Shown here piece by piece: positions 55,304 through 64,000 of a DNA stretch of 64,000 nucleotides. Every line of letters starts with the position of its first letter. Within the stretch, counting starts at the first letter, position 1. The notes under the pieces were generated by a model. That model made no database searches. It was not told where the DNA came from and saw only the letters and a list, made by a program, of their open reading frames with translations. Source of the stretch: Gammaproteobacteria bacterium (GTDB lineage Bacteria; Pseudomonadota; Gammaproteobacteria; SZUA-229). The stretch lies in NCBI GenBank assembly GCA_029882355.1, contig JAOUKV010000016.1, forward strand, positions 1-64,000, in the 5' to 3' direction. The position numbers and the translations under genes were made by a program.

Positions 55304-55389
55304 GTTGATTAATTTATCCGCACTTGCTGTGCAAAAATTGTGTTTATAACGATCATTTTATTTCGCTTTTAAGTTTAAGTCTAGTTGGC

Positions 55390-55395
55390 TAAAAT
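55390..55395 (+). promoter_or_regulatory. -10 box candidate for the SLC13/RCK permease gene
   Basis: TAAAAT followed by GCGCGCC, 48 bases before the ATG at 55443, with a poor -35. Same discriminator style as the promoters of the two U32 genes. Confidence 0.35.
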
Positions 55396-55442
55396 GCGCG
55401 CCTCGAAAATTTTAGAATTTCCTTAAATAATACTGAATCATT

Positions 55443-57416
55443 ATGACTGAAGAAAAAAAACCTTTACCAATGAAAAAAATTATCGCGGGTGTTGTTTTTG
55501 CACTAGTAGCACTGTGGCTGGCGACGGTGACCCCGTCTATTCAGGTTGCCTGGGTGACCGCGCTGTTAATGCTGACTATATATCTATTTGCTTTTGAAAT
55601 CGTTGGCGTTGATGTCGCTGCCATCAGTATTATGGTGTTGCTGGGTTTAACCACCTTGCTGGCGCCGCTTATGGGGCTGGAGCAGGGTCTGGTCGATACT
55701 CAGCAGATCTTCAATGGTTTCTCCAGTAATGCGGTGATGTCAATTATTGCGGTGATGATTATTGGTGCGGGACTGGATAAAACCGGGCTGATGACCAAAG
55801 TCGCTGGATTTATTCTTAAAGTAGGCGGTACAACGGAAGGTCGAATTATTCCAATTATCTCCAGCACCGTTGCTATCATTTCTTCTTTTATGCAAAACGT
55901 GGGTGCAGCGGCTTTATTCCTGCCTGTCGTCAGTCGAATCTCTGCTCGCTCCGGTTTGCCGATGTCGCGTTTGTTAATGCCGATGGGCTTCTGCGCCATT
56001 CTTGGTGGCACTGTGACCATGGTTGGTTCTTCGCCGTTGATTTTGCTCAACGATCTGATTCTGACTTCCAACCAGGCTTTGCCGGCTGAGCAGCAGATGG
56101 AAACCTGGGGTTTATTTTCAGTGACACCGGTTGGTCTGGCGCTGGTATTAACCGGTATCATTTATTTTGTATTGATGGGCCGATATGTTTTGCCTAAAAC
56201 TGATGCCGAGCAAGGTACAAAGGGTGGCGATACCCTTGATTATTTCAAGAAAATCTACGGTATCGACTATGACCTGTTCGAGCTAACTGTGCCTGAAGGC
56301 AGTAAATTGGTTGGTGTTCACCTGAACGATATAGAGCACGATCAACGTATTCGTGTGGTTGCTCTTCACAGTGGTGGTGATGATTTACGCGTCGGTGCGG
56401 GTGGTTTAGACCGTGATACTGGTATCTCTGCGGGCAGTGTGATTGGTGTTCTCGCATCGCCAAAAAATCTACTGGCCTTTGCTGAAGCCTATGGTCTTGA
56501 ACTGCTCTCTGAGCTGGATACTTTTGCGGATTCTTTGTCATCGGCAAAATCGGGTATTGCTGACATCGTTATTCCTCCCGGATCGAGCTTAATTGGTAAA
56601 AGTGCACGAGATTTATGGATGCGTAAAACTTATGGTATTGCCCTGGTTGCTTTGCATAGAAATGGTGAAACTTTACGCGAAGGTGACGATATCCGAAATC
56701 TGCCGTTTGAAGCAGGTGACACCATGGTCGTTCACACCAGCTGGGATGCACTGGCACGTCTGGAAAGTGATACTAACTTTGTGGTTGTCACCACCGAATA
56801 TCCGCATGAAGATGTTCGTCCTCAAAAAGTCGGCTGGGCGGGTCTTTTCTTTGGTATCGCTTTGGTTATGGTGCTGTTTACCGACTTACGTTTATCGATA
56901 GCCCTGTTAACGGGTGCCATCGGTATGGTGCTGTCGGGTGTACTGAAAATTGAAGAAGCCTATGAAGCGGTTTCGTGGAAAACAGTTTTCTTGCTGGCGA
57001 GTTTGATTCCATTAGGACTGGCCGTGGAAACATCGGGCACCGCACGCTGGATTGCCGAGCAGACATTATTAGTCGTCGGTGATATGGATGTCTGGGTCAT
57101 TCAGTTATCTATCGGTATTCTTGCTACCTTCTTTACTCTGGTTATGTCCAATGTTGGTGCCACGGTGTTATTGGTGCCATTGGCAGTAAACATTGCAGTT
57201 AGCCTACAAGCCAATGGTGTTGATGCAAGTCCCGCCGTTTTTGCTTTAACTGTAGCGATTGCGACTTCTAATTCATTCCTGATACCAACGCATCAGGTTA
57301 ATGCGCTAATTATGGGGCCAGGCGGTTATCGCGTGCCAGACTTTATGAAAGCCGGCGGCATAATGACGATCTTATTCCTGATCGTAATGATGCTGATGAT
57401 GAATTTAATCTTTTAA
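55443..57416 (+). CDS. SLC13/DASS family permease with two RCK_C domains
   Basis: 657 residues with membrane halves (about 10-245 and 460-657) around two RCK_C (TrkA-C) regulatory domains (about 270-440: FELTVPEGSKLVGVHL and IVIPPGSSLIGKSARDLWMRKTYGI). The membrane part has ISSFMQNVGAAALFLPVVSRIS and MSNVGATVLLVPLAVNIA, the paired hairpin motifs of the divalent anion:Na+ symporter family. The RCK_C part suggests control by a bound nucleotide or metal. Known members move sulfate or dicarboxylates. It is followed 23 bases later by nhaD, so they likely share a transcript. Confidence 0.9.
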   Translation: MTEEKKPLPMKKIIAGVVFALVALWLATVTPSIQVAWVTALLMLTIYLFAFEIVGVDVAAISIMVLLGLTTLLAPLMGLEQGLVDTQQIFNGFSSNAVMSIIAVMIIGAGLDKTGLMTKVAGFILKVGGTTEGRIIPIISSTVAIISSFMQNVGAAALFLPVVSRISARSGLPMSRLLMPMGFCAILGGTVTMVGSSPLILLNDLILTSNQALPAEQQMETWGLFSVTPVGLALVLTGIIYFVLMGRYVLPKTDAEQGTKGGDTLDYFKKIYGIDYDLFELTVPEGSKLVGVHLNDIEHDQRIRVVALHSGGDDLRVGAGGLDRDTGISAGSVIGVLASPKNLLAFAEAYGLELLSELDTFADSLSSAKSGIADIVIPPGSSLIGKSARDLWMRKTYGIALVALHRNGETLREGDDIRNLPFEAGDTMVVHTSWDALARLESDTNFVVVTTEYPHEDVRPQKVGWAGLFFGIALVMVLFTDLRLSIALLTGAIGMVLSGVLKIEEAYEAVSWKTVFLLASLIPLGLAVETSGTARWIAEQTLLVVGDMDVWVIQLSIGILATFFTLVMSNVGATVLLVPLAVNIAVSLQANGVDASPAVFALTVAIATSNSFLIPTHQVNALIMGPGGYRVPDFMKAGGIMTILFLIVMMLMMNLIF

Positions 57417-57439
57417 TTTGAATTCTAGAGAACAGAATT

Positions 57440-58876
57440 ATGCCGAATATTTTGAATAAAACCTGGTTGGCTCTGGCGGCTTTAATGTTGCCTGGACTTG
57501 CTTTGGCAAGCACAGCAGTAACGGGTGAACATACACGTCTTGATTTAACCGATAGCGGTATTGGCTTTTTCGCCATTGTTATTTTCATCTTTGCTTATGC
57601 ACTGGTGATTGGTGAAGAGTTTTTGCATCTGCGCAAATCCAAACCGGTTATTATTGCTGCGGGCTTAATCTGGGGCACCATCGGTTGGGTGTACACGCAA
57701 CACGGTATGCCGCACATGGCTGAAGCAGCAGTGCGTCACAACCTGCTTGAATATGCAGAACTGATGTTGTTCCTGCTGGTGGCGATGACCTATATCAATG
57801 CCATGGAAGAACGTCAGGTATTTGATGCACTGCGTTCATGGTTGATTAGTAAAGGTTTTGGTTTCCGTCAATTATTCTGGCTAACCGGTATTCTGGCATT
57901 CTTTATTTCACCTGTTGCCGATAACTTAACCACAGCATTATTAATGTGTGCTGTGGTCATGGCGGTCGGTGGTAGCAATACCAAGTTCGTTACACTGGCC
58001 TGTATCAATATTGTGGTTGCCGCAAATGCCGGCGGTGCATTTTCACCCTTTGGTGATATCACCACGCTGATGGTATGGCAAAAAGGTGTGGTTGGTTTTG
58101 GTACTTTCTTTGCGCTGTTCATCCCATCGGTTGTTAACTTTGTTGTGCCAGCTGCAATTATGCATTTTGCTGTACCCAATGAGCAGCCAGAAGGTAATGA
58201 GGAAACTGCGATTATGTATCGTGGTGCGCGACGCATCATTGCATTGTTCCTGTTAACCATTGTAACCGCCGTTAGTTTCCACAACTTCCTTGGCTTGCCA
58301 CCAGTAATTGGTATGCTGACAGGCCTGGGTTATTTGCAGTTTTTTGGTTACTTCCTGAAAAGAACACATAGCCGTTGTGTCGCAGAGCGCTGTAGTAACA
58401 AGGAGGAAGAAGGGCAGCTCGGTGATGTCGTTGCCTTTGATGTATTTAATAAAATTGCACGTGCCGAGTGGGATACATTGTTCTTCTTCTACGGTGTTGT
58501 ATTGTGTGTAGGTGGTCTGGGCTTCCTGGGTTACTTATCCATGGTATCTGAAATCATGTACACATCATGGGGTGCAACTAACGCAAATGTTGCTGTTGGT
58601 GTATTGTCAGCCATCGTCGATAATATTCCGGTGATGTTTGCTGTATTGACCATGATGCCTGATATGTCTACTGGTCAGTGGTTACTGGTGACTTTGACTG
58701 CGGGTGTAGGTGGTTCATTGTTGTCTATAGGTTCAGCAGCAGGTGTTGCGCTGATGGGTCAGGCTAAGGGTAAATATACTTTCTTTGGTCATCTTAAATG
58801 GACGCCGGTAATTGCACTTGGATATGCAGCGAGTATTTTTGTGCATTTGTGGTGGAATGAAAGTTATTTTACCTAA
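57440..58876 (+). CDS. nhaD: NhaD-type Na+/H+ antiporter
   Basis: 478 residues, about 12 helices, with an N-terminal signal-like segment (LALASTAVTG). The NhaD block HNLLEYAELMLFLLVAMTYINAME, then ISPVADNLTTALLMCAVVMA and NAGGAFSPFGDITTLMVWQKG, is characteristic, including the paired acidic and polar ion site. Known: NhaD antiporters (for example from Vibrio, Alkalimonas and Halomonas) extrude Na+ or Li+ at alkaline pH. A terminator follows. Confidence 0.93.
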   Translation: MPNILNKTWLALAALMLPGLALASTAVTGEHTRLDLTDSGIGFFAIVIFIFAYALVIGEEFLHLRKSKPVIIAAGLIWGTIGWVYTQHGMPHMAEAAVRHNLLEYAELMLFLLVAMTYINAMEERQVFDALRSWLISKGFGFRQLFWLTGILAFFISPVADNLTTALLMCAVVMAVGGSNTKFVTLACINIVVAANAGGAFSPFGDITTLMVWQKGVVGFGTFFALFIPSVVNFVVPAAIMHFAVPNEQPEGNEETAIMYRGARRIIALFLLTIVTAVSFHNFLGLPPVIGMLTGLGYLQFFGYFLKRTHSRCVAERCSNKEEEGQLGDVVAFDVFNKIARAEWDTLFFFYGVVLCVGGLGFLGYLSMVSEIMYTSWGATNANVAVGVLSAIVDNIPVMFAVLTMMPDMSTGQWLLVTLTAGVGGSLLSIGSAAGVALMGQAKGKYTFFGHLKWTPVIALGYAASIFVHLWWNESYFT

Positions 58877-58902
58877 TAAATAACTGATCAGTGTTTCATT
58901 GA

Positions 58903-58936
58903 AAAAGCAGGCCGGGTAACCGTCCTGCTTTTTTAT
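58903..58936 (+). terminator. rho-independent terminator of the SLC13-nhaD operon
   Basis: AAAAAGCAGG and CCTGC plus a T run pair around a short loop, 27 bases after the nhaD stop. A GC-poor lower stem makes it moderately strong. Confidence 0.8.
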
Positions 58937-59070
58937 TTGTTATTTTGATAGAGCGCAGCGACGAAATAAGTGGTCAGGGTTTTACTGTAATGCCCCTTTT
59001 ATCTTCTCATGTGCCCGGCTAACTATGTTAATCTTAATCGTTAAATAATTCATAGTTACAAAGGTGTGTT

Positions 59071-60906
59071 ATGCCACGTTACCGCTCAAAAACTACGACT
59101 GAAGGCCGCAATATGGCCGGTGCCCGCTCACTGTGGCGTGCGACTGGAATGAAAGATGAGGATTTCCAGAAGCCGATTATCGCCGTGGTCAACTCGTTTA
59201 CCCAGTTTGTACCGGGACATGTGCACCTGAAAGACATGGGCCAGCTGGTCGCGCGCGAGATTGAAGCTGCTGGTGGTGTCGCCAAGGAATTCAACACCAT
59301 CGCGGTCGATGACGGTATTGCGATGGGCCACGATGGCATGCTGTACAGCCTGCCGAGCCGCGACCTGATCGCCGATTCGGTCGAGTACATGGTTAATGCG
59401 CATTGCGCCGATGCCATGGTTTGCATCTCCAACTGCGACAAGATCACACCAGGCATGCTGATGGCAGCGATGCGTATCAATATCCCGGTGGTTTTCGTCA
59501 CCGGTGGGCCGATGGAAGCGGGCAAGACCAAACTCTCCGAGCATAATCTCGATCTGGTTGATGCCATGGTCATTGCCGTCGACAATAGTGCCAGTGATGA
59601 AAAGGTTGCCGAGTACGAGCGTTCCGCTTGCCCGACCTGTGGTTCCTGTTCCGGCATGTTTACCGCCAACTCGATGAACTGCCTGAGCGAAGCACTCGGC
59701 CTGAGCCTGCCCGGTAACGGTACCGTGGTTGCTACCCATGCCGATCGCGAGAGGCTATTCAAACGCGCCGGTTCGCTGATCGTTGAACTGACCAAACGCT
59801 ATTATGAACAGGATGATGACAGCGTGCTGCCACGCAGCATCGGTTCGAAAGCAGCGTTCAACAATGCCATGACGGTGGATATCGCCATGGGTGGTTCGAC
59901 CAATACCATTCTTCATCTGCTCGCCATTGCGCAGGAGGCGGGAGTTGATTTCAGCCTGAAAGACATCGACGAGTTGAGTCGCAAGGTGCCGCAGTTATGT
60001 AAGGTGGCACCAAACACGCCGAAATACCATATCGAAGACGTACACCGTGCCGGTGGCATCTTCGGCATACTCGGCGAACTCAACCGTGCCGGCATGCTCG
60101 ATGACCAGTGCCCGACGGTACACAGTGCCACGATGCGGGAAGGACTTGAGCAATGGGATATCACCCTCAATGATAATGCTGAAGTCACCGAATTCTACAA
60201 GGCCGGTCCAGCCGGGATTCCTACACAGACCGCGTTCAGCCAGAGCACGCGCTGGCCCTCACTGGATGATGATCGCGAAAACGGTTGTATTCGTTCGCTC
60301 GAACACGCCTATAGCCTGGAAGGTGGTCTCGCCGTATTGCGCGGCAACATCGCCGAGGATGGTTGCGTAGTCAAAACCGCGGGTGTCGATGAATCTATCC
60401 ACGTGTTCGAAGGCAGCGCACACATCACCGAATCACAGGATCAGGCTGTCGATGATATCCTCAACGATCGGGTTAAAGAAGGCGACGTGGTTATCGTACG
60501 TTATGAAGGTCCGAAAGGCGGGCCGGGCATGCAGGAAATGCTGTATCCAACTTCCTACATCAAGTCGAAAGGCCTCGGCGAAAGCTGCGCGTTGCTGACC
60601 GATGGCCGTTTTTCCGGCGGCACCTCGGGCCTGTCGATTGGTCACGTTTCACCGGAAGCTGCAGCAGGTGGTGCGATTGGTCTGGTACGCAATGGTGACA
60701 AAATCCGTATCGACATCCCGAATCGCTCGATTGATGTCCTGTTATCGGAAGAGGAATTAGCACAACGCAGGACAGAGCAGGACAAGCTGGGTTGGGCGCC
60801 GAAGGATTCACGTCCGCGTAAAGTGAGTGCGGCGTTGAAGGCTTATGCGTTGTTGGCGACTAGTGCGGATAAGGGGGCGGTTAGGGATTTGACTAAGTTG
60901 GGTTAG
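59071..60906 (+). CDS. ilvD: dihydroxy-acid dehydratase
   Basis: 611 residues (E. coli 616), with AAGGTG before the ATG. Iron-sulfur Cys are in [12 protein letters not shown] (118-122) and [12 protein letters not shown] (to Cys193). Other family blocks: [26 protein letters not shown] and [23 protein letters not shown]. It catalyses the third step of valine, isoleucine and leucine synthesis. Codon use here is noticeably more GC-rich at third positions than in its neighbours, most likely reflecting high expression. A long antisense frame within it (59128-59739) is a by-product of that. Confidence 0.96.
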   Translation: MPRYRSKTTTEGRNMAGARSLWRATGMKDEDFQKPIIAVVNSFTQFVPGHVHLKDMGQLVAREIEAAGGVAKEFNTIAVDDGIAMGHDGMLYSLPSRDLIADSVEYMVNAHCADAMVCISNCDKITPGMLMAAMRINIPVVFVTGGPMEAGKTKLSEHNLDLVDAMVIAVDNSASDEKVAEYERSACPTCGSCSGMFTANSMNCLSEALGLSLPGNGTVVATHADRERLFKRAGSLIVELTKRYYEQDDDSVLPRSIGSKAAFNNAMTVDIAMGGSTNTILHLLAIAQEAGVDFSLKDIDELSRKVPQLCKVAPNTPKYHIEDVHRAGGIFGILGELNRAGMLDDQCPTVHSATMREGLEQWDITLNDNAEVTEFYKAGPAGIPTQTAFSQSTRWPSLDDDRENGCIRSLEHAYSLEGGLAVLRGNIAEDGCVVKTAGVDESIHVFEGSAHITESQDQAVDDILNDRVKEGDVVIVRYEGPKGGPGMQEMLYPTSYIKSKGLGESCALLTDGRFSGGTSGLSIGHVSPEAAAGGAIGLVRNGDKIRIDIPNRSIDVLLSEEELAQRRTEQDKLGWAPKDSRPRKVSAALKAYALLATSADKGAVRDLTKLG

Positions 60907-60929
60907 GTTGTAAATAATAGTTTCTTGTA

Positions 60930-61062
60930 GGGTGGGCACGTTGTTTGTGCCCACGCGGTTGTTAGTTAGGCGATGTACGCGTTGGCAAAAAAAACTTGCC
61001 CACCCAACTGGGCTGGTGAATAACGCGACCGATGCGGTTCGTGCCTCACCACATCCTACAAA
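60930..61062. repeat. intergenic composite repeat after ilvD
   Basis: GTGGGCAC-loop-GTGCCCAC (60932-60954) is a perfect 8-bp stem. The outer pair GGGTGGGCA / TGCCCACCC (60930, 60997) encloses it. A second unit GATGCGGTTCGTGCCTCACC resembles the repeats at 4166 and 8367. It fills the ilvD-plsC gap. Confidence 0.55.
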
Positions 61063-61068
61063 AACTGT

Positions 61069-61815
61069 TTAATTCTGTTTCTCAACAACACCCCTAACCA
61101 CCTCCTCAGCCTCCCGCGCCAACTCATCCCGACTTCTCTCCGCCGTAGAAATCACATCAAGAAAATGTATCTCCGCACTCAATGTTTTCGCACGCAAAAT
61201 ATTTGAAAGCGATTCACCTATAGACATATCACCAATAAAGTGTGCGGCTGGATGTGCCAGTTGTTTGTGATGTGGATAGCGAATGGCAATTGGCTGGATG
61301 TTGCAACCGGCATCAATCGCACTTTGAATTAATCGACTGTGAAAGCGTTTGATGTTGCCATCGCTAGTGGTGCCTTCGGCAAACAAAATTACGTTTTGAT
61401 CTTGTTTGAGGGCGTCGGCCATGGTTTGAATGGCTTCCTGTGAAGCGGTTTTTCCGCCTCGGGATATGTAGAGCGTGCCTGCACGTGATGCCAGCCAGCC
61501 CATGACGGGCATTTTTTCAACTTCGGCTTTGGATAAAAATCGTACGGCAAGAATTCCACCAATGGCGTGAATATCAAACCATGAAACATGGTTGGCGATG
61601 AATAGAGTGGGGCGGTTATCGGGGTTGCCAAAAACCTGGACAGGTATGCCCAGAGCGTGCGCTATTTTTCGATGCCACCAACAAGTTAAGTTTGCACTCA
61701 TACTCTGGCGTGGCATATGACCCTTCTGAAAAAAAGGCGTAAACAAACAGCCTGCAATGATGACTGTAAATAAAAAAGTACTGCGGTAAATAATTCGACT
61801 GCTGGTTTTTAACAT
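61069..61815 (-). CDS. 1-acyl-glycerol-3-phosphate acyltransferase family (PlsC-like)
   Basis: 248 residues with an N-terminal helix. The acyltransferase motifs are NHVSWFDIHAI (the NHxxxxD catalytic pair), SRGGKTASQE, and FAEGTTSDGNIKRFHS (the substrate-binding EGT). It acylates lysophosphatidate or a related lysolipid at the membrane. Its start lies two bases after the nadC stop, so it is the last gene of the argA-nadC run. Whether it is the main PlsC or a lysophospholipid (OlsA/LPLAT) variant is not readable. Confidence 0.85.
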   Translation of the reverse strand: MLKTSSRIIYRSTFLFTVIIAGCLFTPFFQKGHMPRQSMSANLTCWWHRKIAHALGIPVQVFGNPDNRPTLFIANHVSWFDIHAIGGILAVRFLSKAEVEKMPVMGWLASRAGTLYISRGGKTASQEAIQTMADALKQDQNVILFAEGTTSDGNIKRFHSRLIQSAIDAGCNIQPIAIRYPHHKQLAHPAAHFIGDMSIGESLSNILRAKTLSAEIHFLDVISTAERSRDELAREAEEVVRGVVEKQN

Positions 61816-61817
61816 TG

Positions 61818-62663
61818 TTAGCTAAAGCGCATAGATAAATCGATGGCTTTAATATCTTTGGTTAAGGCTCCAGTCGAAATATAATTAACGCCAGTAAGTG
61901 CAATATCGTGGATGCTATCCAGTGTGACATTGCCGGAAGCCTCCAGTGGGATTTTACCACCACAGATTTTTACCGCTTCGACAAGTTGCTGGTTAGTAAA
62001 GTTATCCAGCAATACGCGATCAGCATTCGCGTCCAGTGCCTGATTTAATTCATCAATGCTTTCAACTTCAACTTCAATCGGCATTTCAGGATTGTGGAAA
62101 CGTGCTTCGTCAATTGCCTGTGCAATGCCGCCACAGGCAAGTATGTGGTTTTCTTTAATAAGAATGGCATCGTATAAACCAATGCGATGATTCTGGCAAC
62201 CGCCACAACTGACGGCATATTTTTGTGCCATGCGAAGTCCGGGTATGGTTTTTCGGGTATCAAGAACAATGGCTTCGGTGCCAATAACCGCGCTGGCGTA
62301 CTCTGCCGAAAGTGTCGCTGTTGCGGATAGTGTCTGCAAAAAATTAAGACCGGTTCTTTCGCCAGTGAGAATAGATCGCGCTGAACCACTAAGGCTACAT
62401 ATGGTCTGTCCAGCTTCCAGAGCATCACCGTCTTCGAAATTCCATTCGATGAGAATTTCATCATTAATTTGACGGAAGACTTCCTCAAACCAGTCCATGC
62501 CGCAGAGTACACAATCCTCGCGACTAATTACTGTGGCGATAGTGATTTCATCTTCAGGAATCAGTTGTGCGGTGAGGTCACCGCTACCAACATCTTCATC
62601 GATGGCGATGTGTACGGATTCTTCAATACTGCTTTGCGGGACGTTTAATACCGGAATAGTCAT
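61818..62663 (-). CDS. nadC: nicotinate-nucleotide pyrophosphorylase
   Basis: 281 residues, normal. Family blocks: EDVGSGDLTAQLIPED at the N-terminus, LSGSARSILTGERTGLNFLQTLSATAT, VLDTRKTIPGLRMAQKYAVSCGGCQNHRIGLYDAILIKENH, and LEASGNVTLDSIHDIALTGVNYISTGALT. It converts quinolinate and PRPP to nicotinate mononucleotide in NAD synthesis. argA ends eight bases upstream and the PlsC-like gene begins two bases downstream. Confidence 0.96.
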   Translation of the reverse strand: MTIPVLNVPQSSIEESVHIAIDEDVGSGDLTAQLIPEDEITIATVISREDCVLCGMDWFEEVFRQINDEILIEWNFEDGDALEAGQTICSLSGSARSILTGERTGLNFLQTLSATATLSAEYASAVIGTEAIVLDTRKTIPGLRMAQKYAVSCGGCQNHRIGLYDAILIKENHILACGGIAQAIDEARFHNPEMPIEVEVESIDELNQALDANADRVLLDNFTNQQLVEAVKICGGKIPLEASGNVTLDSIHDIALTGVNYISTGALTKDIKAIDLSMRFS

Positions 62664-62671
62664 ACGTTCAA

Positions 62672-64000
62672 TCAGGCCAAAGTGTTGTGAAGAATTTTTG
62701 ATTTACGTTGGTAGTTGTACAGTGACTGTTTTTCCATTGGTAATTTTTCTAATGGTACTTCGTTAAAACCGCGTTCTAAAAACCAGTGTGTAGTTTGAGT
62801 GGTGAGGGTGAACAACTCGGTGATGTGTTGTTTACGTGATTGCCATTCAATATGTTCCATTAAATCATTACCACGACCCTGTTGCTGGTAATCGGGGTGT
62901 ACGGCAAGGCAGGCCAGTTCCGCAGATTTTTCTTCAGGAAATAAAAATAGTGCAGCACAGGCAATGATCATGCTGTCGCGTTCGATGACGGTGAAGTTAT
63001 GGATATCCAGTTCCAGTTGTTCACGCGAACGTTTAACCAGAACACCCTGTTCTTCCAGTGGGCTGATGAGTTCCATGATGCCACCGATATCATCTATGGT
63101 GGCGGTGCGTAGACCTTCATAGTTATCGGCACTGACTAAGGTGCCAACACCATCACGGCTATATAGTTCGAGTAGTAAAGCGCCATCAATATTTTGGCTA
63201 ATCATATGGGCACGGGTCACTCCTTTACGACAGGCGTGAGCGGCATTATTTAAATGCGATTGTGTCATTCTGTCGTTTTCATTTTTCTGACCGTGGTTTT
63301 TCTGCCATTGCTCGGCCTGGGTAATATTTAGTTGCTGCAACAGCTTGTCATCTTCATCAGTAACACCATTGTTTTCCATGATGAAGATCAGTTTGTCAGC
63401 CTGCAAAGCAATCGCAGTTTTGGTGGCGACATCTTCAGCGCGCAAATTAAAAGTTTCACCGGTGAGTGAATAACCAACTGGAGAAACCAGCACCACATTA
63501 TTATGTTCAAGTTGATCGTTAATGGCTTTGGCATCTACGTTACGGACATTGCCTGTCTGGCCAAAGTCGATGCCGTTATGGATACCATAGGGTTGGGCGG
63601 TAATAAAATTACCCGAAACCACGCGCACTGCTGCACCCGCCATTGGTGTGTTTGGCAGTCCCATAGAAAGCTGGGCTTCGATGGCCATGCGAACCTGTCC
63701 CACTGCCTGCTCAACACCCGGCATGTTTTCAGCGGGAGTGACCCGTAACTCATCAGAAAATTTTGAATCTAGACCGAGTTTTTGTAATTGTTTTTGTATT
63801 TGTGGTCGTGCGCCATGAACCAATACCAGACGTACGCCGAGACTACCGAGCAGGGCGATATCGTGAATTAAATGGGCAAAGCGAGGATGATCGACGGCCT
63901 CACCACCAAACAGAATGACAAAAGTGCTGCCACGATGGGTGTGAATATAAGGCGCTGAGGCTCTAAACCAGTCAACGTGATCGGAATTTATTTTATTGTT
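62672..64000 (-). CDS. argA: N-acetylglutamate synthase, 5' end cut by the window edge
   Basis: 442 codons are present and the frame runs off the right edge with no start. Only a few N-terminal residues are missing, judging from the E. coli protein (443 residues). The amino-acid-kinase-like domain (FVILFGGEAV, VHGARPQI, GAAVRVVSGNFITAQP) covers about 1-290, and a GNAT acetyltransferase domain (AACLAVHPDYQQQGRGNDLMEHI-like block with acetyl-CoA loop QQQGRGN) ends the protein with NYQRKSKIL. It starts arginine synthesis and is normally inhibited by arginine. Any call of a start at 63823 would be wrong, since conserved sequence continues upstream. Confidence 0.93.
   Translation of the reverse strand, partial: NNKINSDHVDWFRASAPYIHTHRGSTFVILFGGEAVDHPRFAHLIHDIALLGSLGVRLVLVHGARPQIQKQLQKLGLDSKFSDELRVTPAENMPGVEQAVGQVRMAIEAQLSMGLPNTPMAGAAVRVVSGNFITAQPYGIHNGIDFGQTGNVRNVDAKAINDQLEHNNVVLVSPVGYSLTGETFNLRAEDVATKTAIALQADKLIFIMENNGVTDEDDKLLQQLNITQAEQWQKNHGQKNENDRMTQSHLNNAAHACRKGVTRAHMISQNIDGALLLELYSRDGVGTLVSADNYEGLRTATIDDIGGIMELISPLEEQGVLVKRSREQLELDIHNFTVIERDSMIIACAALFLFPEEKSAELACLAVHPDYQQQGRGNDLMEHIEWQSRKQHITELFTLTTQTTHWFLERGFNEVPLEKLPMEKQSLYNYQRKSKILHNTLA

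Noticed and set aside
55700-56161. 153-residue antisense frame in the SLC13 gene
   Set aside because: Mirror of membrane-helix codons; no support.
59128-59739. Long antisense open frames inside ilvD (also 59079-59795)
   Set aside because: By-products of the GC-rich codon use of ilvD; no start signals and no known family.

Overview
The window reads as chromosome from a free-living, probably marine or sodium-adapted gammaproteobacterium. Support comes from E. coli-like core genes at expected lengths (metH, gshA, fabA/fabB, ilvD, nadC, argA, rnd, gloA, uup, bpt) and U32 RNA-hydroxylase genes of the RlhA and TrhP types. Three sodium- or anion-linked transporters (NhaP-like with a cNMP domain, NhaD, SLC13 with RCK_C domains) and a cytochrome cd1-type protein add to this. 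I cannot name a genus. No rRNA, tRNA, CRISPR array or complete insertion sequence was found.

Region 0-9 kb is accessory and AT-rich. It holds a family of small lipoproteins (two intact, one broken) around a caspase-like lipoprotein and an LPP20/DUF4384 partner, several secreted or membrane unknowns, a dead REP-associated (RAYT) transposase, and short palindromic repeats that recur between 3.3 and 9 kb. A globin-coupled diguanylate cyclase closes it. Region 9-27 kb mixes core and adaptive genes: an HAD phosphatase, an RlhA-like U32 gene, pldA, a frameshifted cytochrome c-like gene coupled to a Usp gene, mntP, two TlpA-type thioredoxins, a DUF3187 protein, a hybrid histidine kinase, a FecR protein, DUF1015, trhP and an NhaP-type antiporter. 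Both U32 genes have a -10 box seven bases before the ATG, which suggests nearly leaderless mRNAs.

Region 27.1-33.3 kb is the most unusual. A truncated and an intact copy of an MmpA-like helix-turn-helix gene, each with nearly the same 29-bp AT-rich upstream element, lie on either side of three genes on the minus strand. These encode a PAS-LuxR regulator with a cysteine cluster, a 740-residue cytochrome cd1-type protein with three haem c motifs instead of one, and a membrane-fused spermidine-synthase-like protein.

Region 33.3-64 kb is mostly housekeeping: gshA, bolA, an HD-GYP protein with a changed HD motif, bpt, metH, uup, a second FecR protein, a PLP enzyme whose only plausible start is a CTG overlapping the previous stop, fabB-fabA, rnd, gloA, a four-gene redox/metal cluster (TauE/SafE-like, 2OG oxygenase-like, glutaredoxin, TerB), LysR / SLC13 / nhaD, ilvD, and an argA-nadC-plsC run cut by the right edge. 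The metH-uup gap carries four DnaA-box-like 9-mers followed by AT-rich DNA.
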